From NCBI GenBank assembly GCA_018266685.1, contig JAFDZY010000223.1, positions 1 through 44,221 of the forward strand: a stretch of DNA of 44,221 nucleotides, in the 5' to 3' direction. The notes beneath the pieces are model-generated. The model did not search any database, was not told where the DNA came from, and saw only the letters and a list, made by a program, of their open reading frames with translations. The position numbers were made by a program, and so were the translations under genes. Below, one piece after another: positions 8,291 to 16,407 of this stretch. This DNA is from Bacteroidota bacterium. Lineage in GTDB: Bacteria > Bacteroidota > Bacteroidia > Flavobacteriales_F > PHOS-HE28. Each line of letters opens with the position of its first letter. Within the stretch, counting starts at the first letter, position 1.

Positions 8291-8902
8291 ATGTTTGAGC
8301 TCGCCCACGTCGGCAAGGCTTTCCTGGTCCTCTTCGCGATCATCGACATCATCGGCGGCATCCCCGTGATCTTGCAGGTGCGCGAAAAGGCGGGCAAGAT
8401 CTACCCGGCCCGGGCCACCTTGGTGAGCTTGGCGATCATGGTAACCTTCCTCTACCTCGGCGAATCCATTTTGGCCCTGGTGGGCATTGATGTGCGCTCC
8501 TTTGCCGTGGCTGGCTCCTTTGTGCTGTTCTTCATCGCCCTGGAAATGACCTTGGGCATCCGCTTGTTCAAGGAAGACACCTCTGCGCCCGGCTTGAGCG
8601 ATGACCCCAAGGTGTACAGCATTGTGCCACTGGCATTTCCGGTGATCGCGGGTTCCGGCACCATAACGGCCATCCTCTCGCTGCGCGCCGAGTTCAGCCG
8701 GCCGGAGATCCTTGCAGCCATTTGCCTGAACATGGTGGTGGTGGTGGTGGTGCTACTGCTCACCAACCGCATTGAGCGCCTCCTGGGGCGCGTGGGGCTC
8801 ATTGTGCTGCGCAAGGCATTCGGAGTTATTTTGCTTGCCATAAGCGTGAAGCTCTTTGCGGGCAACATCACTTACCTTTTTCCTGCAGCCTCGGCCCATT
8901 GA
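8291..8902 (+). CDS. MarC family integral membrane protein
   Basis: This 203-residue hydrophobic protein has about six predicted membrane helices. It has the MarC family features FxxxDxxGxxPV (FAIIDIIGGIPVILQ) at the N terminus, VAGSFVLFFIALEMTLGI and VPLAFPVIAGSGTITAILSL. MarC/YhgN proteins sit in the inner membrane; their substrate is not established, and the old link to multiple antibiotic resistance was not upheld. A Val-rich run in helix five is encoded by about six consecutive GTG triplets (near 8731-8750). The gene is 22 bp after purN. Confidence 0.88.
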   Translation: MFELAHVGKAFLVLFAIIDIIGGIPVILQVREKAGKIYPARATLVSLAIMVTFLYLGESILALVGIDVRSFAVAGSFVLFFIALEMTLGIRLFKEDTSAPGLSDDPKVYSIVPLAFPVIAGSGTITAILSLRAEFSRPEILAAICLNMVVVVVVLLLTNRIERLLGRVGLIVLRKAFGVILLAISVKLFAGNITYLFPAASAH

Positions 8903-8956
8903 TTACGCCTAACCATTGCCAAGCGGCAAGGAACCCCTTCCTCCAAAACGCCCCGC

Positions 8957-10075
8957 ATGGAACTTGATGAGGCAGGCCCCGACCGGTTTCGCAGCAATGC
9001 ACGCGTTTTGATCCCTGATGGTGACAGTCCATTTGCGCTGTTAGTGGCCCAATGCATCAAACGGGCGGAGCCGCGGATACGGGTGGAGGCTGCCTATGTT
9101 GACCGCCGCGCATTGTCCCGTTTTTCCCGCTTCGTTTCCCGCACCCATCCCTTGGACCCGTCCGCACCCGGGGATAGCTTGGCCGCCCTGCTCTCCAAGC
9201 ATCGCGACATTGTGCTCATGCCGGTGTCCGGTCCTGGCATAGCAGCGATGGCGCAAATGGCTTCGCGTTTAGGGCATTTGGTGCGCATGGTCCCTTTGCC
9301 AACACCCGACCAATTGACGTGCGTGAACGATAAGTGGAGATTCCACTTGGCCATGCAGGCCACAGGCATTGCCGTGCCGCACACGGTACTTTTCGATTCA
9401 GTGGAATGCATTGATCAGTTCAACCCTGCTGAACCCGTTTTGGTGAAACCACGCTCCGGCAGCGGGGGGTTGGACATTCACTTGTTTGAGGAAGCCGGCA
9501 AGCTGCGGAGCCAGGCAAACAAATTCCTCCGTCCCGGGTATCCGTACGTGGTGCAACGTTTTGTGGAAGGACATGACATCGACTGCAGTGTGCTGTGCAA
9601 GGACGGCAAGATGCTGGCGTGTTCCGTGCAGCGCGCCCTTGTCACCACCAGCAAATTCGGTCCCGGCAGCGTGCTGCGATTTCTCCGCGATGAACCGGTG
9701 GAGCATGTCGTCCAACGGGTCATGGCCAACTTTCATTGGAACGGCGTAGCCCATGTGGACCTTCGTTATGGCAGGAACGGAGGGGAGCCAATGGTGATAG
9801 AGATCAACCCGCGGTATTGGTCCACCGTGATGGGTTCGTTGGTCGCGGGGGTCAACTTTCCGTGGGCACAACTTTGCGCCGCCTTGGGTGGTCCAATTAG
9901 CGGTCTTACTAATCATGAGACCTATTATTCCGGGATCAGCACCTGGCCTTCGTTGTATAAGAGATACCGGACGCCGCTGTCCCACACCAGTCTGTTTTTC
10001 AACTTTTCGGACCCCTTTGCCAAACTGATGCAGCACCTGCGGCCCAGCACAAGCATGGCTCAAGGGGCTGCCTAG
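8957..10075 (+). CDS. ATP-grasp domain enzyme of unknown substrate
   Basis: The 372-residue protein has an N-terminal Rossmann-like part (ARVLIPDGDSPFALLVAQCI) and then an ATP-grasp fold. The ATP-binding segments are LVKPRSGSGGLDIHLF and YVVQRFVEGHDIDCSV. The metal-binding signature is MVIEINPRYWSTVMGS, with VAHVDLRYG just before it. ATP-grasp enzymes join a carboxylate to an amine or thiol through an acyl-phosphate; nothing here fixes the substrate. The last ~65 residues (SGISTWPSLYKRYRTPLSHTSLFFNF) do not resemble a domain I know. The gene is visibly more A/T-rich than its neighbours marC and rnhA, a weak hint of separate ancestry. It is not next to a biosynthetic cluster. Confidence 0.8.
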   Translation: MELDEAGPDRFRSNARVLIPDGDSPFALLVAQCIKRAEPRIRVEAAYVDRRALSRFSRFVSRTHPLDPSAPGDSLAALLSKHRDIVLMPVSGPGIAAMAQMASRLGHLVRMVPLPTPDQLTCVNDKWRFHLAMQATGIAVPHTVLFDSVECIDQFNPAEPVLVKPRSGSGGLDIHLFEEAGKLRSQANKFLRPGYPYVVQRFVEGHDIDCSVLCKDGKMLACSVQRALVTTSKFGPGSVLRFLRDEPVEHVVQRVMANFHWNGVAHVDLRYGRNGGEPMVIEINPRYWSTVMGSLVAGVNFPWAQLCAALGGPISGLTNHETYYSGISTWPSLYKRYRTPLSHTSLFFNFSDPFAKLMQHLRPSTSMAQGAA

Positions 10076-10080
10076 GAGGT
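10074..10080 (+). promoter_or_regulatory. Shine-Dalgarno-like AGGAGGT before rnhA
   Basis: A strong AGGAGGT match overlaps the stop codon of the ATP-grasp gene and lies 12 nt before the rnhA ATG. Bacteroidota generally make little use of Shine-Dalgarno pairing and most starts here have none, so this site stands out; the 12-nt spacing is long. Confidence 0.35.
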
Positions 10081-10092
10081 CCCCACAGGCGC

Positions 10093-10566
10093 ATGCACAT
10101 CACCATCCACACCGACGGCGCCGCCAGCGGCAACCCCGGCCCCGGCGGCTATGGCGCGGTACTGGAATCGGGCAAGCACCGCAGGGAGCTGTGGGGGGGC
10201 TACCGGCGCACCACCAACAACCGCATGGAGCTGCTGGCGGTGATCGCCGCGCTGGAGGCGCTGAAGGGAACAGGCCACGACGTTACCGTGGTAAGCGACA
10301 GCAAGTACGTGGTGGATGCGGTGGAACAGGGCTGGCTGTTCGACTGGGAAAAGAAGGGGTTTGCCAAGAAGAAGAACCCAGACCTCTGGAGGCGTTTCTT
10401 ACTAGCCTTCCGCAAGCACAAGGTGCACTTCCAGTGGATCCGCGGGCACGCCGGCCATCCCCACAACGAGCTGTGCGACCGCCTGGCGGTTGCCGCACGG
10501 GAGCAGCCCGGCTTGCCTGCGGACGAGGAGTTTGAGCGGATGGAGGGCGAGGGCAAGCTTTTCTGA
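10093..10566 (+). CDS. rnhA: Ribonuclease HI
   Basis: The 157-residue protein degrades RNA in RNA-DNA hybrids, for example Okazaki primers and R-loops. The catalytic carboxylates are all present: Asp8 (IHTDGAASGNPGPGGYG), Glu46 (TNNRMELLAV), Asp69 (VVSDSKYVVDAV) and Asp129 (NELCDRLA). The catalytic-loop His lies in GHAGHPHNE. Length and motif spacing match the E. coli type. It is 17 bp after the ATP-grasp gene and may be co-transcribed with it. Confidence 0.96.
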   Translation: MHITIHTDGAASGNPGPGGYGAVLESGKHRRELWGGYRRTTNNRMELLAVIAALEALKGTGHDVTVVSDSKYVVDAVEQGWLFDWEKKGFAKKKNPDLWRRFLLAFRKHKVHFQWIRGHAGHPHNELCDRLAVAAREQPGLPADEEFERMEGEGKLF

Positions 10567-10647
10567 ACGCAACGGACCAATACCTTCGTCCCCTTGTGCG
10601 GCAGCGAACAATTGCCCGCACCAACTGTTGCTTTATCCGTACAGCGC

Positions 10648-11163
10648 ATGTCCGCCAAACTCTACGCCACCGTCAATTCAGCATCGGAGCCATTGGTGCT
10701 TGAGCGGTCCGGCCCCAAGGCATCTTGGGTCTTGGAAGGCGAAAGCACACCGGACTTGGTGCGCACGGGTCCGGGCATGTACAGCTTGGTGCACCGGGGC
10801 CGTTCATTCCGCATTTTGGTATTGAAGCACGACCCCGAAGCCGGCACCGTGCGCCTGCGCATCGGTGCGCATTGCCACACGGTGAAACTGGAGGGGGAGC
10901 GTTCCCGCCTGTTCCAGTTGCTGGGCATCGACCAGGCTGCACGCACCGTGATCCGCGAACTGAAGGCACCCATGCCCGGCCTGGTGCTGAAGCTGCTGGT
11001 AAAGGAAGGAGACGCGGTAAAGAAGGATGACCCGCTGCTGGTGCTGGAGGCCATGAAGATGGAAAACGTGATCAAGAGCACCGGCGAGGCCACCGTGAAA
11101 AAAATCCACGTGCAGGAACGTGCGGCCGTGGAGAAAGGCCAGCTCCTGCTCAGCTTTGAATAG
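10648..11163 (+). CDS. Biotin carboxyl carrier protein/domain (acyl-CoA carboxylase type)
   Basis: Starting at the ATG at 10648 (MSAKLYATVN) the protein has 171 residues. The C-terminal ~70 residues are a biotinyl domain: APMPGLVLKLLVKEGDAVKKDDPLLVLEAMKMENVI, with Lys137 in the EAMKMEN motif as the biotin site. The N-terminal part has no clear domain but resembles the leader of standalone carrier subunits of Bacteroidota acetyl-, propionyl- or methylmalonyl-CoA-linked carboxylases. The partner carboxylase subunits are not in the window, so its complex cannot be named. TACCTTCG at 10581-10588 could be its -7 promoter box. Confidence 0.85.
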   Translation: MSAKLYATVNSASEPLVLERSGPKASWVLEGESTPDLVRTGPGMYSLVHRGRSFRILVLKHDPEAGTVRLRIGAHCHTVKLEGERSRLFQLLGIDQAARTVIRELKAPMPGLVLKLLVKEGDAVKKDDPLLVLEAMKMENVIKSTGEATVKKIHVQERAAVEKGQLLLSFE

Positions 11164-11179
11164 AAAATTCCCAACTCCC

Positions 11180-12022
11180 ATGAAAACTTTGTTGCTCCCT
11201 TCCCTGGCGCTGGTGATGCTGGCCGCCTGCAGCAGCCCCGAACCCGCCCCCGCCCCTCCGCCGCCCCCGCCGGCCAAGGATACCGTTGCGGCCGTGCCGA
11301 CTGAACGCCCTGACGTGGTAGCCCCGGCAAATGCCACGCTGAAATTGTCCGTGGCTCCGCCTGCCGCTGCGTTCCCGGATGCTTCGCTCACCTTCGACAC
11401 GTTGGTGCCCAACAAGAAGTCCATGGACGTGAAATACAAGTTCACCGTGAAGGGCTTCGAGCTGAAGGCCCAGACCCCGGATGCAACCACGCGCGGCTGC
11501 GCCAACAGCAAGGATGGACAGCACATCCACTTCATCCTGAACAACAAGCCGTACAAGGCCGAATACACTGCGGATTTCACCGAAAAGGCGGATCCCGGCA
11601 GGAACATCGCCCTGTGCTTCCTGAGCCGCAGCTACCATGAAAGCCTGAAAAACAACGCTTCCGTGGTAGTGAAGGAATTCACCATGCCCGGAAAGGGTGC
11701 AGATTCCGCAGCCATCAACCTTTCCAAGGACCCCACCCTCTTTTACAGCCGCCCCAAGGGCGATTACAAGAAGCTGGACGGCGACAAGATCCTGCTGGAC
11801 TTCTACTTGCTGAACACCGACCTGAAGGACAAGGCTTACAGCATACGCGCCACCATCGATGGGGAAGTGTGGATGCTGAACAAGTGGGAGGCCTACTTCA
11901 TCGAAGGCCTGCAGCTTGGCAAACACACCGTGCGTTTGGAACTGCTGGACAAGGACGGCAAGTTGGTGCCCGGCCCCTTCAATGACAGCGGCATCCGCGA
12001 GTTCAACTACTTGGGCAGCTAA
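11180..12022 (+). CDS. Conserved lipoprotein (family labelled phosphopeptide-binding in Flavobacteriia)
   Basis: The start at 11180 gives a 280-residue lipoprotein with a signal peptide and lipobox LAAC (Cys17), followed by a Pro-rich linker. The core contains CANSKDGQHIHFILNNKPYKAEYT, IALCFLSRSYHESLK, PTLFYSRPKGDYKKLDGDKILLDFYLLNTDL and ATIDGEVWMLNKWEAYFIEGLQLGKHTVRLELLDKDG. From memory this layout matches a Bacteroidota family often labelled phosphopeptide-binding, but I know of no experiment that supports that label. It probably sits on the periplasmic face of a membrane. It starts 16 bp after the biotin carrier gene. Confidence 0.75.
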   Translation: MKTLLLPSLALVMLAACSSPEPAPAPPPPPPAKDTVAAVPTERPDVVAPANATLKLSVAPPAAAFPDASLTFDTLVPNKKSMDVKYKFTVKGFELKAQTPDATTRGCANSKDGQHIHFILNNKPYKAEYTADFTEKADPGRNIALCFLSRSYHESLKNNASVVVKEFTMPGKGADSAAINLSKDPTLFYSRPKGDYKKLDGDKILLDFYLLNTDLKDKAYSIRATIDGEVWMLNKWEAYFIEGLQLGKHTVRLELLDKDGKLVPGPFNDSGIREFNYLGS

Positions 12023-12037
12023 GCATCTGCCTGGAAG

Positions 12038-12071
12038 GAAGCCCCGGTGCGCCGAAATGCCCCGGGGCTTC
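12038..12071 (+). terminator. Likely terminator after the purN-side gene run
   Basis: A 10-bp perfect stem (GAAGCCCCGG at 12038-12047 with its complement at 12062-12071) encloses a 14-nt loop, 16 nt after the lipoprotein stop. A short T run follows about 17 nt later and not directly after the stem, so efficiency is uncertain. It lies between convergent genes. Confidence 0.5.
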
Positions 12072-12175
12072 GCCATTTCCGGGGGCAATTTTTCCATCCG
12101 GGCACAAAGCAGCCACGGAGCCTTAAAGCTTGCGCTAGCTGTGGTATTTCCTCGATCCCTGTAGCCTGGAAAAGT

Positions 12176-12667
12176 TCACTTCAGCACCTTGCATCCTTGG
12201 CGCAAACCACCCGACTTCAGCATGTCGCCAATGGCTTTCACGGGATCGGCCATCGTGCCGCGCGTGCCGCAGTCACATAGCGATTCCAGCGGGTCGCGGT
12301 CCAGCAGCGCGGCTTCCAGGTCCGCCACGGAGGGCGCTGCGGGAAGTGCAGCGTATTCCGCATAGGTCATCTTCAGAAAACCCGTGTTCAGGCCAATGCC
12401 TTTGTTGTCCAACCAGTAACCCTTGGCCAATTTGGTGGGCAGGCGCAGTTTGCCTTCCAGCATCAAGTCTTTCGGTTGCGGATAGGAAATGATGTGCTGC
12501 TTGTCATCGCTAAGGCCCACGGGCACCTTGTCATGCACATCCTGGCGGGTGCTGTACACCATCAGCGGGCGGGTTCGTTCCGCAGCCATGTCGGCCGGGG
12601 TCACTGCATTGCGGCTTCCACAGCAAGCGGAGAGCCCCAGAAGGAGGAGGGCGGCTGTGTTCTTCAT
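12176..12667 (-). CDS. Small lipoprotein of unknown function, coupled to a C10 protease
   Basis: The 163-residue protein has a signal peptide with a likely lipobox (LSAC, Cys15; a second Cys follows). The mature part holds GYWLDNKGIGLNTGFLKMTYAEYAALPAAPSVADLEAALLDRDPLESLCDCGTRG. I recall similar Bacteroidota proteins only as hypothetical proteins. Its ATG overlaps the stop of the upstream C10 protease gene (ATGA), so the two are very likely co-translated. A role as cell-side inhibitor or chaperone of the protease is possible but only an inference from position; the sequence does not look like the protease propeptide. Confidence 0.65.
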   Translation of the reverse strand: MKNTAALLLLGLSACCGSRNAVTPADMAAERTRPLMVYSTRQDVHDKVPVGLSDDKQHIISYPQPKDLMLEGKLRLPTKLAKGYWLDNKGIGLNTGFLKMTYAEYAALPAAPSVADLEAALLDRDPLESLCDCGTRGTMADPVKAIGDMLKSGGLRQGCKVLK

Positions 12668-15282
12668 CGCGCAATGATCAGGCGTTCCGTGCGCACCGCT
12701 CCGGGCGTGGCCATTCGCAACAAGTAGGCCCCGTTGCCCAAGCCGCCCAAGCTTAGCTTTAACAAATTGCCCGAAGCCGCGGATACTTGCTTGTGCAGCA
12801 CGGACCTACCTTGGGGGTCCAGCAGGTCCATGGTTATATTCTCACGAGGTGCGTTTCCAAGGTCCACGGTCACCTCGTCCTTTGCCGGGTTGGGGAAAAG
12901 GCGCAGCCCTGCGGACCAAGATTGGTCACCCACCCCGCTCCAAGACGTGCGGCTGATGTCCAACTGGAGCAAGTATGTGCCCGTATAGCCTTGGAAATAT
13001 GGCGCTACGTGGAAATACACCGTGCCGCCGTTGTTCGCTTGGATGTTGCCGGGCATAATGTCATCATATACCGCGGACCACGTGTTGCCGTCCATGGACC
13101 AGGAGAACATGCCGTCCACGGTGTAGGTCTGGCCATTGCCGCTGTTGTATGAATCATGCAACCGGGCAGTGATGGCATAGTTGTATCCGGCCGGGAGCAC
13201 CACTTTGTAGAAATCCTGGTCATCCGCATTGTGCAAGTTGGACCCGGTGGTGGCCGTGCTGGCGTTGTTGCCGGAGAAGTTCACCGGCAGGCTGTACGCC
13301 TGTCCCGCCGTGTTGTTCACCTCGTAGGGGTCTGGCTGCAGCGTAGGTGCGGTAACGGTAATGAAAATGGGGTTGGCGTAATAACTGGACCCCGTTAGCT
13401 GCCACCCGCTGTTGTTCGGGTTATGCTGCACCGCCAAGAGGTAGGTGCCCGGCTCCACTGTTACGGCAGCGGGGCCCAAGGTGAACGGACTGTTGTAGGT
13501 GTACCCTCCCGGCAGTCCGTTGTTTTCGTTGATCACGCCGATGTCCTGCGCCCATGTACCGTCCAAGTTGAACAGCCCCGCCCCGTATTGCCCGTAAAAA
13601 GTTTGCGATCCGTCATTTACGATATTGGTGCTCACCGAGATCTGCGCTCCTTGTGCAAGGGAGGTTCCCGGGCTCACGTTCAGTGCCGCGTTCAACTCTA
13701 TGTCGTTCGGGTTTACCACGTCTATCTGCGGGAAGTTGGTGTAACCGCCGTTGTCGCCTACCAGCACCCACTCCCCGTTGGTGGGCCGGTACAGGATGCC
13801 GATGTAGTAGGTGCCGGGCAGCATGGTTAACAGGCCGCTGGTGGAGAAGGAAAGGTTGTTGTTGTACACATAGCCAGCGGGCAGGCTATACCCCGTAAGC
13901 GTTTGGACAAACCCGTAGAAATTGCTGTTGTCATCAAATACGGCGGCGCAATAGTCACCGTTGAAATCACTGCTGCTGTTGTTGATGATGTTGGTGCTCA
14001 CCGAAAAGGCACCGCCGTAGTAAATGGTGCTTGCCGAAGGAGTCACGTAATCATACAGGGCCATGTCGAACGTCTGTTGTCCGCCACCACCACCTCCTCC
14101 TCCGGCCGGCTCGATGCCGAAGATGGCCTCCTGGCCTGAATTGTAAGAGCCGGTACCACCGCCCGTTCCCTGTCCGTCCGGGTTGAGGGCGCTAATGGTG
14201 AAATTACCGTTGTAGGCGCCGCTCCATCCCCAGTTGAAGTGGAAGTAGTTGTTGTCGTCATACCCGTCAGCCACAAAACAGTGCCCACCACCGCTGCCGA
14301 ACCCGTCATAAATGATCGGGCGTGAAGCGTCAAGGTCCGTTTTCATCTTGGTGATCCACTGGCTATCGCTGTAGCTGGCCCGCTGCAGGCCCTGCATGTT
14401 GGTGCTGTAATTGAAGTAGTTCTTCAGGGCAAACTCAGCGTTGTTCTGTGTGCCTTGGCTGTTGGCCTCGATCACCCACGCGCCGCTCACCTGGGGGCTG
14501 TAGTGCATGTCCACGCCCACCCCGCAGTGGAACATCAAGGTGGCCACCGCCGTGTTGGAACCGGTCACATTGTTGGGCATGGCCGCCCAATTGTAGGTGG
14601 TGGCGCCGAAGTTGGCGGAGAGCGTGCCGTAATTGTCCGATTGGTAGGAATGGAACCCGATCCCTTGGGCGGGCCAGTTATGGTACTTCATCACTTGGGC
14701 CATGGCCGTGGCCACGCAACCGGTCACCGAGCCGCCGGGGCATAGGGCATTGTAGGGTGCGGGTTGGTCCCACGTGGTTTGGAGCAAGGGCGCCACGGAA
14801 GCCCGCTGGTTGGCCTCGTTCGCCACGGTGGCATTTTCCCAACGGTTCCATTCTTGTAGCGAGGTCCGTGCGGGATTGTCCGCCACGCCCAAAGCTGTCC
14901 GGATCTCCGTGCAGTACCCCTCCAGCCATTTGGCCACATTGATGGGCAAGGTGCCGTTCACGAAGGTGCGCTCCGTGGAATAACCGAGCACAGGCAATAC
15001 CCGGTCGTCTCCGCTCACGATCACAAAGCCTTGGTCCGGCACATTGTACACGCGGTAAAGCACCGATGCAGGCTGGCCGCCAATAGCGGGATCGGCCACT
15101 TCACGCGCCAAAGTGAGCTGCTCGCTGTGCAGCCCGGAAAACTGGATGAATTGGCTGGCCAGAAAATGCGCGGCCACGGTACGTGCCCTATTATCTGGAA
15201 CCTGGGCTGCAAAGGCGGATCCTGACGCAATGAGCGTGCAGAACAGGGGGAATAAACGAAGAAGGCGTATCCGTGAAAGCAT
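12664..15282 (-). CDS. Secreted C10 (streptopain-like) cysteine protease with type IX sorting tail
   Basis: The 872-residue protein has a signal peptide (to about residue 26) and a propeptide-like region (about 30-150: VLYRVYNVPDQGFVIVSGDDRVLPVLGYS). The C10 peptidase domain follows, with nucleophile Cys189 (GSVTGCVATAMAQVMKYH) and His334 (GGGHCFVADGYDDNNYFHFNWGWSG). A run of eight Gly precedes two related ~120-residue Ig-like modules. Next comes a prepeptidase-type domain (DPYEVNNTAGQAYSL...DQDFYKVVLPAG). The end is a Por-type tail (GLRLFPNPAKDEVTVDL to TERLIIAR), which sends it through the T9SS. C10 enzymes include SpeB and Porphyromonas proteases. It has its own promoter upstream and overlaps the downstream lipoprotein gene by 4 bp. 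Confidence 0.93.
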   Translation of the reverse strand: MLSRIRLLRLFPLFCTLIASGSAFAAQVPDNRARTVAAHFLASQFIQFSGLHSEQLTLAREVADPAIGGQPASVLYRVYNVPDQGFVIVSGDDRVLPVLGYSTERTFVNGTLPINVAKWLEGYCTEIRTALGVADNPARTSLQEWNRWENATVANEANQRASVAPLLQTTWDQPAPYNALCPGGSVTGCVATAMAQVMKYHNWPAQGIGFHSYQSDNYGTLSANFGATTYNWAAMPNNVTGSNTAVATLMFHCGVGVDMHYSPQVSGAWVIEANSQGTQNNAEFALKNYFNYSTNMQGLQRASYSDSQWITKMKTDLDASRPIIYDGFGSGGGHCFVADGYDDNNYFHFNWGWSGAYNGNFTISALNPDGQGTGGGTGSYNSGQEAIFGIEPAGGGGGGGGQQTFDMALYDYVTPSASTIYYGGAFSVSTNIINNSSSDFNGDYCAAVFDDNSNFYGFVQTLTGYSLPAGYVYNNNLSFSTSGLLTMLPGTYYIGILYRPTNGEWVLVGDNGGYTNFPQIDVVNPNDIELNAALNVSPGTSLAQGAQISVSTNIVNDGSQTFYGQYGAGLFNLDGTWAQDIGVINENNGLPGGYTYNSPFTLGPAAVTVEPGTYLLAVQHNPNNSGWQLTGSSYYANPIFITVTAPTLQPDPYEVNNTAGQAYSLPVNFSGNNASTATTGSNLHNADDQDFYKVVLPAGYNYAITARLHDSYNSGNGQTYTVDGMFSWSMDGNTWSAVYDDIMPGNIQANNGGTVYFHVAPYFQGYTGTYLLQLDISRTSWSGVGDQSWSAGLRLFPNPAKDEVTVDLGNAPRENITMDLLDPQGRSVLHKQVSAASGNLLKLSLGGLGNGAYLLRMATPGAVRTERLIIAR

Positions 15283-15333
15283 GCTGGCCGTGCCGAAGGG
15301 AAAACAGCGAGATGGCCGTTACTTCAGCACCTT

Positions 15334-15362
15334 CAAAACTAAATAAATCCGCAAGGCAGCAA
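15334..15362 (-). promoter_or_regulatory. Promoter of the C10 protease-lipoprotein pair
   Basis: On the minus strand TTG (15362-15360) is followed after 18 nt by TAGTTTTG (15341-15334), a full match to the Bacteroidota -7 consensus TAnnTTTG. The predicted leader before the ATG at 15282 is roughly 45 nt. Confidence 0.6.
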
Positions 15363-15384
15363 CTATCCCGAAAAATGGGGACTC

Positions 15385-16305
15385 CTATACCAGTTCGATA
15401 TCGAAATCAACCAGCTCCACAAATTGCCGGATCCGGTGGTCAATATCCTCCTTGGTAATTTCCAGCAGGCGTTGCACGCCGAATTTCTCGCAGCAGAAGG
15501 AAGCCAGCGCCGATCCCGCAATGATGGCGCGCTTCATGTTGTTGAAGCTGTGGTCGCCGCTGCGCGCCAAGTAGCCGATGAAGCCTCCCGCGAAGGTGTC
15601 GCCCGCGCCGGTGGGGTCTATCACGTCGTCCAGCGGCAAGGCCGGTGCAAAGAACACGCGCTCCTTGCTGAACAGCAGGGCCCCGTGCTCACCCTTCTTC
15701 ACCACCAAATACTTCGGCCCCATGTCCAGGATGGCATGGGCCGCCTTCACCAGGCTGTGCTCGCCGCTGAGCTGGCGTGCTTCGGAATCGTTGATGGTGA
15801 GGATGTCCACGCGGGTGATCACGGACCTCAATTCCTCCATGGCGCTGTCCATCCAAAAGTTCATGGTGTCCAGCACCACCAGCGCGGTGCCCTCCATTTG
15901 GTCCAGCACTTTCGCCTGCACCTTGGGGTCCAGGTTGCCAAGCATGAGGTATTCCGCAGCCTTGTATTCAGTGTTCAGCTTCGGGTCCAGCTCCAACAGC
16001 ACATTCAGGCGGGTCTCCAGGGTATCTCGGGTGTTCATGTCATAGTGGTACTTCCCGCTCCAGAAAAAACTCTCCTTCCCCTGGAGCACTTCCAGCCCCG
16101 TAAGGTCAACCCCTTTGCTGTTCAGGGTGGCCATCATGGAATGCGGAAAATCTTCGCCCACCACGCTCACGATGCCCTGCTTCTTCAGGAAGAAGGAGGC
16201 TGCCAAAGAGATGTAGGTGGCTGCTCCGCCCACCACTTTCTCGGCCTTGCCGAAGGGTGTTTCAATATTGTCAAAGGCCACGGTTCCAACGGTAACAAGC
16301 TTCAT
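15385..16305 (-). CDS. PfkB family sugar kinase
   Basis: Starting at the ATG at 16305 (MKLVTVGTVAFDNIETPFG) the protein has 306 residues. It has the PfkB/ribokinase fold with VGGAATYISLAAS near the N terminus and the C-terminal signature DPTGAGDTFAGGF, where Asp236 is the catalytic base. The substrate (adenosine, ribose or another sugar) cannot be read from sequence. The family commonly phosphorylates nucleosides or sugars with ATP. CACCTTTG on the minus strand at 16336-16329 may be its -7 box. It ends 102 bp before the C10 protease gene, which has its own promoter. Confidence 0.88.
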   Translation of the reverse strand: MKLVTVGTVAFDNIETPFGKAEKVVGGAATYISLAASFFLKKQGIVSVVGEDFPHSMMATLNSKGVDLTGLEVLQGKESFFWSGKYHYDMNTRDTLETRLNVLLELDPKLNTEYKAAEYLMLGNLDPKVQAKVLDQMEGTALVVLDTMNFWMDSAMEELRSVITRVDILTINDSEARQLSGEHSLVKAAHAILDMGPKYLVVKKGEHGALLFSKERVFFAPALPLDDVIDPTGAGDTFAGGFIGYLARSGDHSFNNMKRAIIAGSALASFCCEKFGVQRLLEITKEDIDHRIRQFVELVDFDIELV

Positions 16306-16352
16306 GCAGCGGGGTGTTCTTGGGGCCGCAAAGGTGAAGAATCCGTCCAAAC

Positions 16353-16382
16353 TTGCGGAAGTGCCCGTTGTTCCTACTTTTG
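16353..16382 (+). promoter_or_regulatory. tRNA-Asn promoter
   Basis: TTG (16353-16355), 19 nt, then TACTTTTG (16375-16382) gives the complete Bacteroidota two-part promoter. The tRNA begins 25 nt downstream, leaving room for a short 5' leader. Confidence 0.7.
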
Positions 16383-16407
16383 CGCTCCCTTTCCAAAAAG
16401 GGAACCT

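Noticed and set aside
8731..8750. GTG repeat run in marC as a phase-variation site
   Set aside because: The unit is a triplet, so changes in copy number stay in frame. It simply encodes Val in a membrane helix.
14085..14110. Poly-Gly-coding triplet run in the C10 protease as a contingency locus
   Set aside because: It is in-frame and lies at a domain boundary, where a flexible linker is expected.
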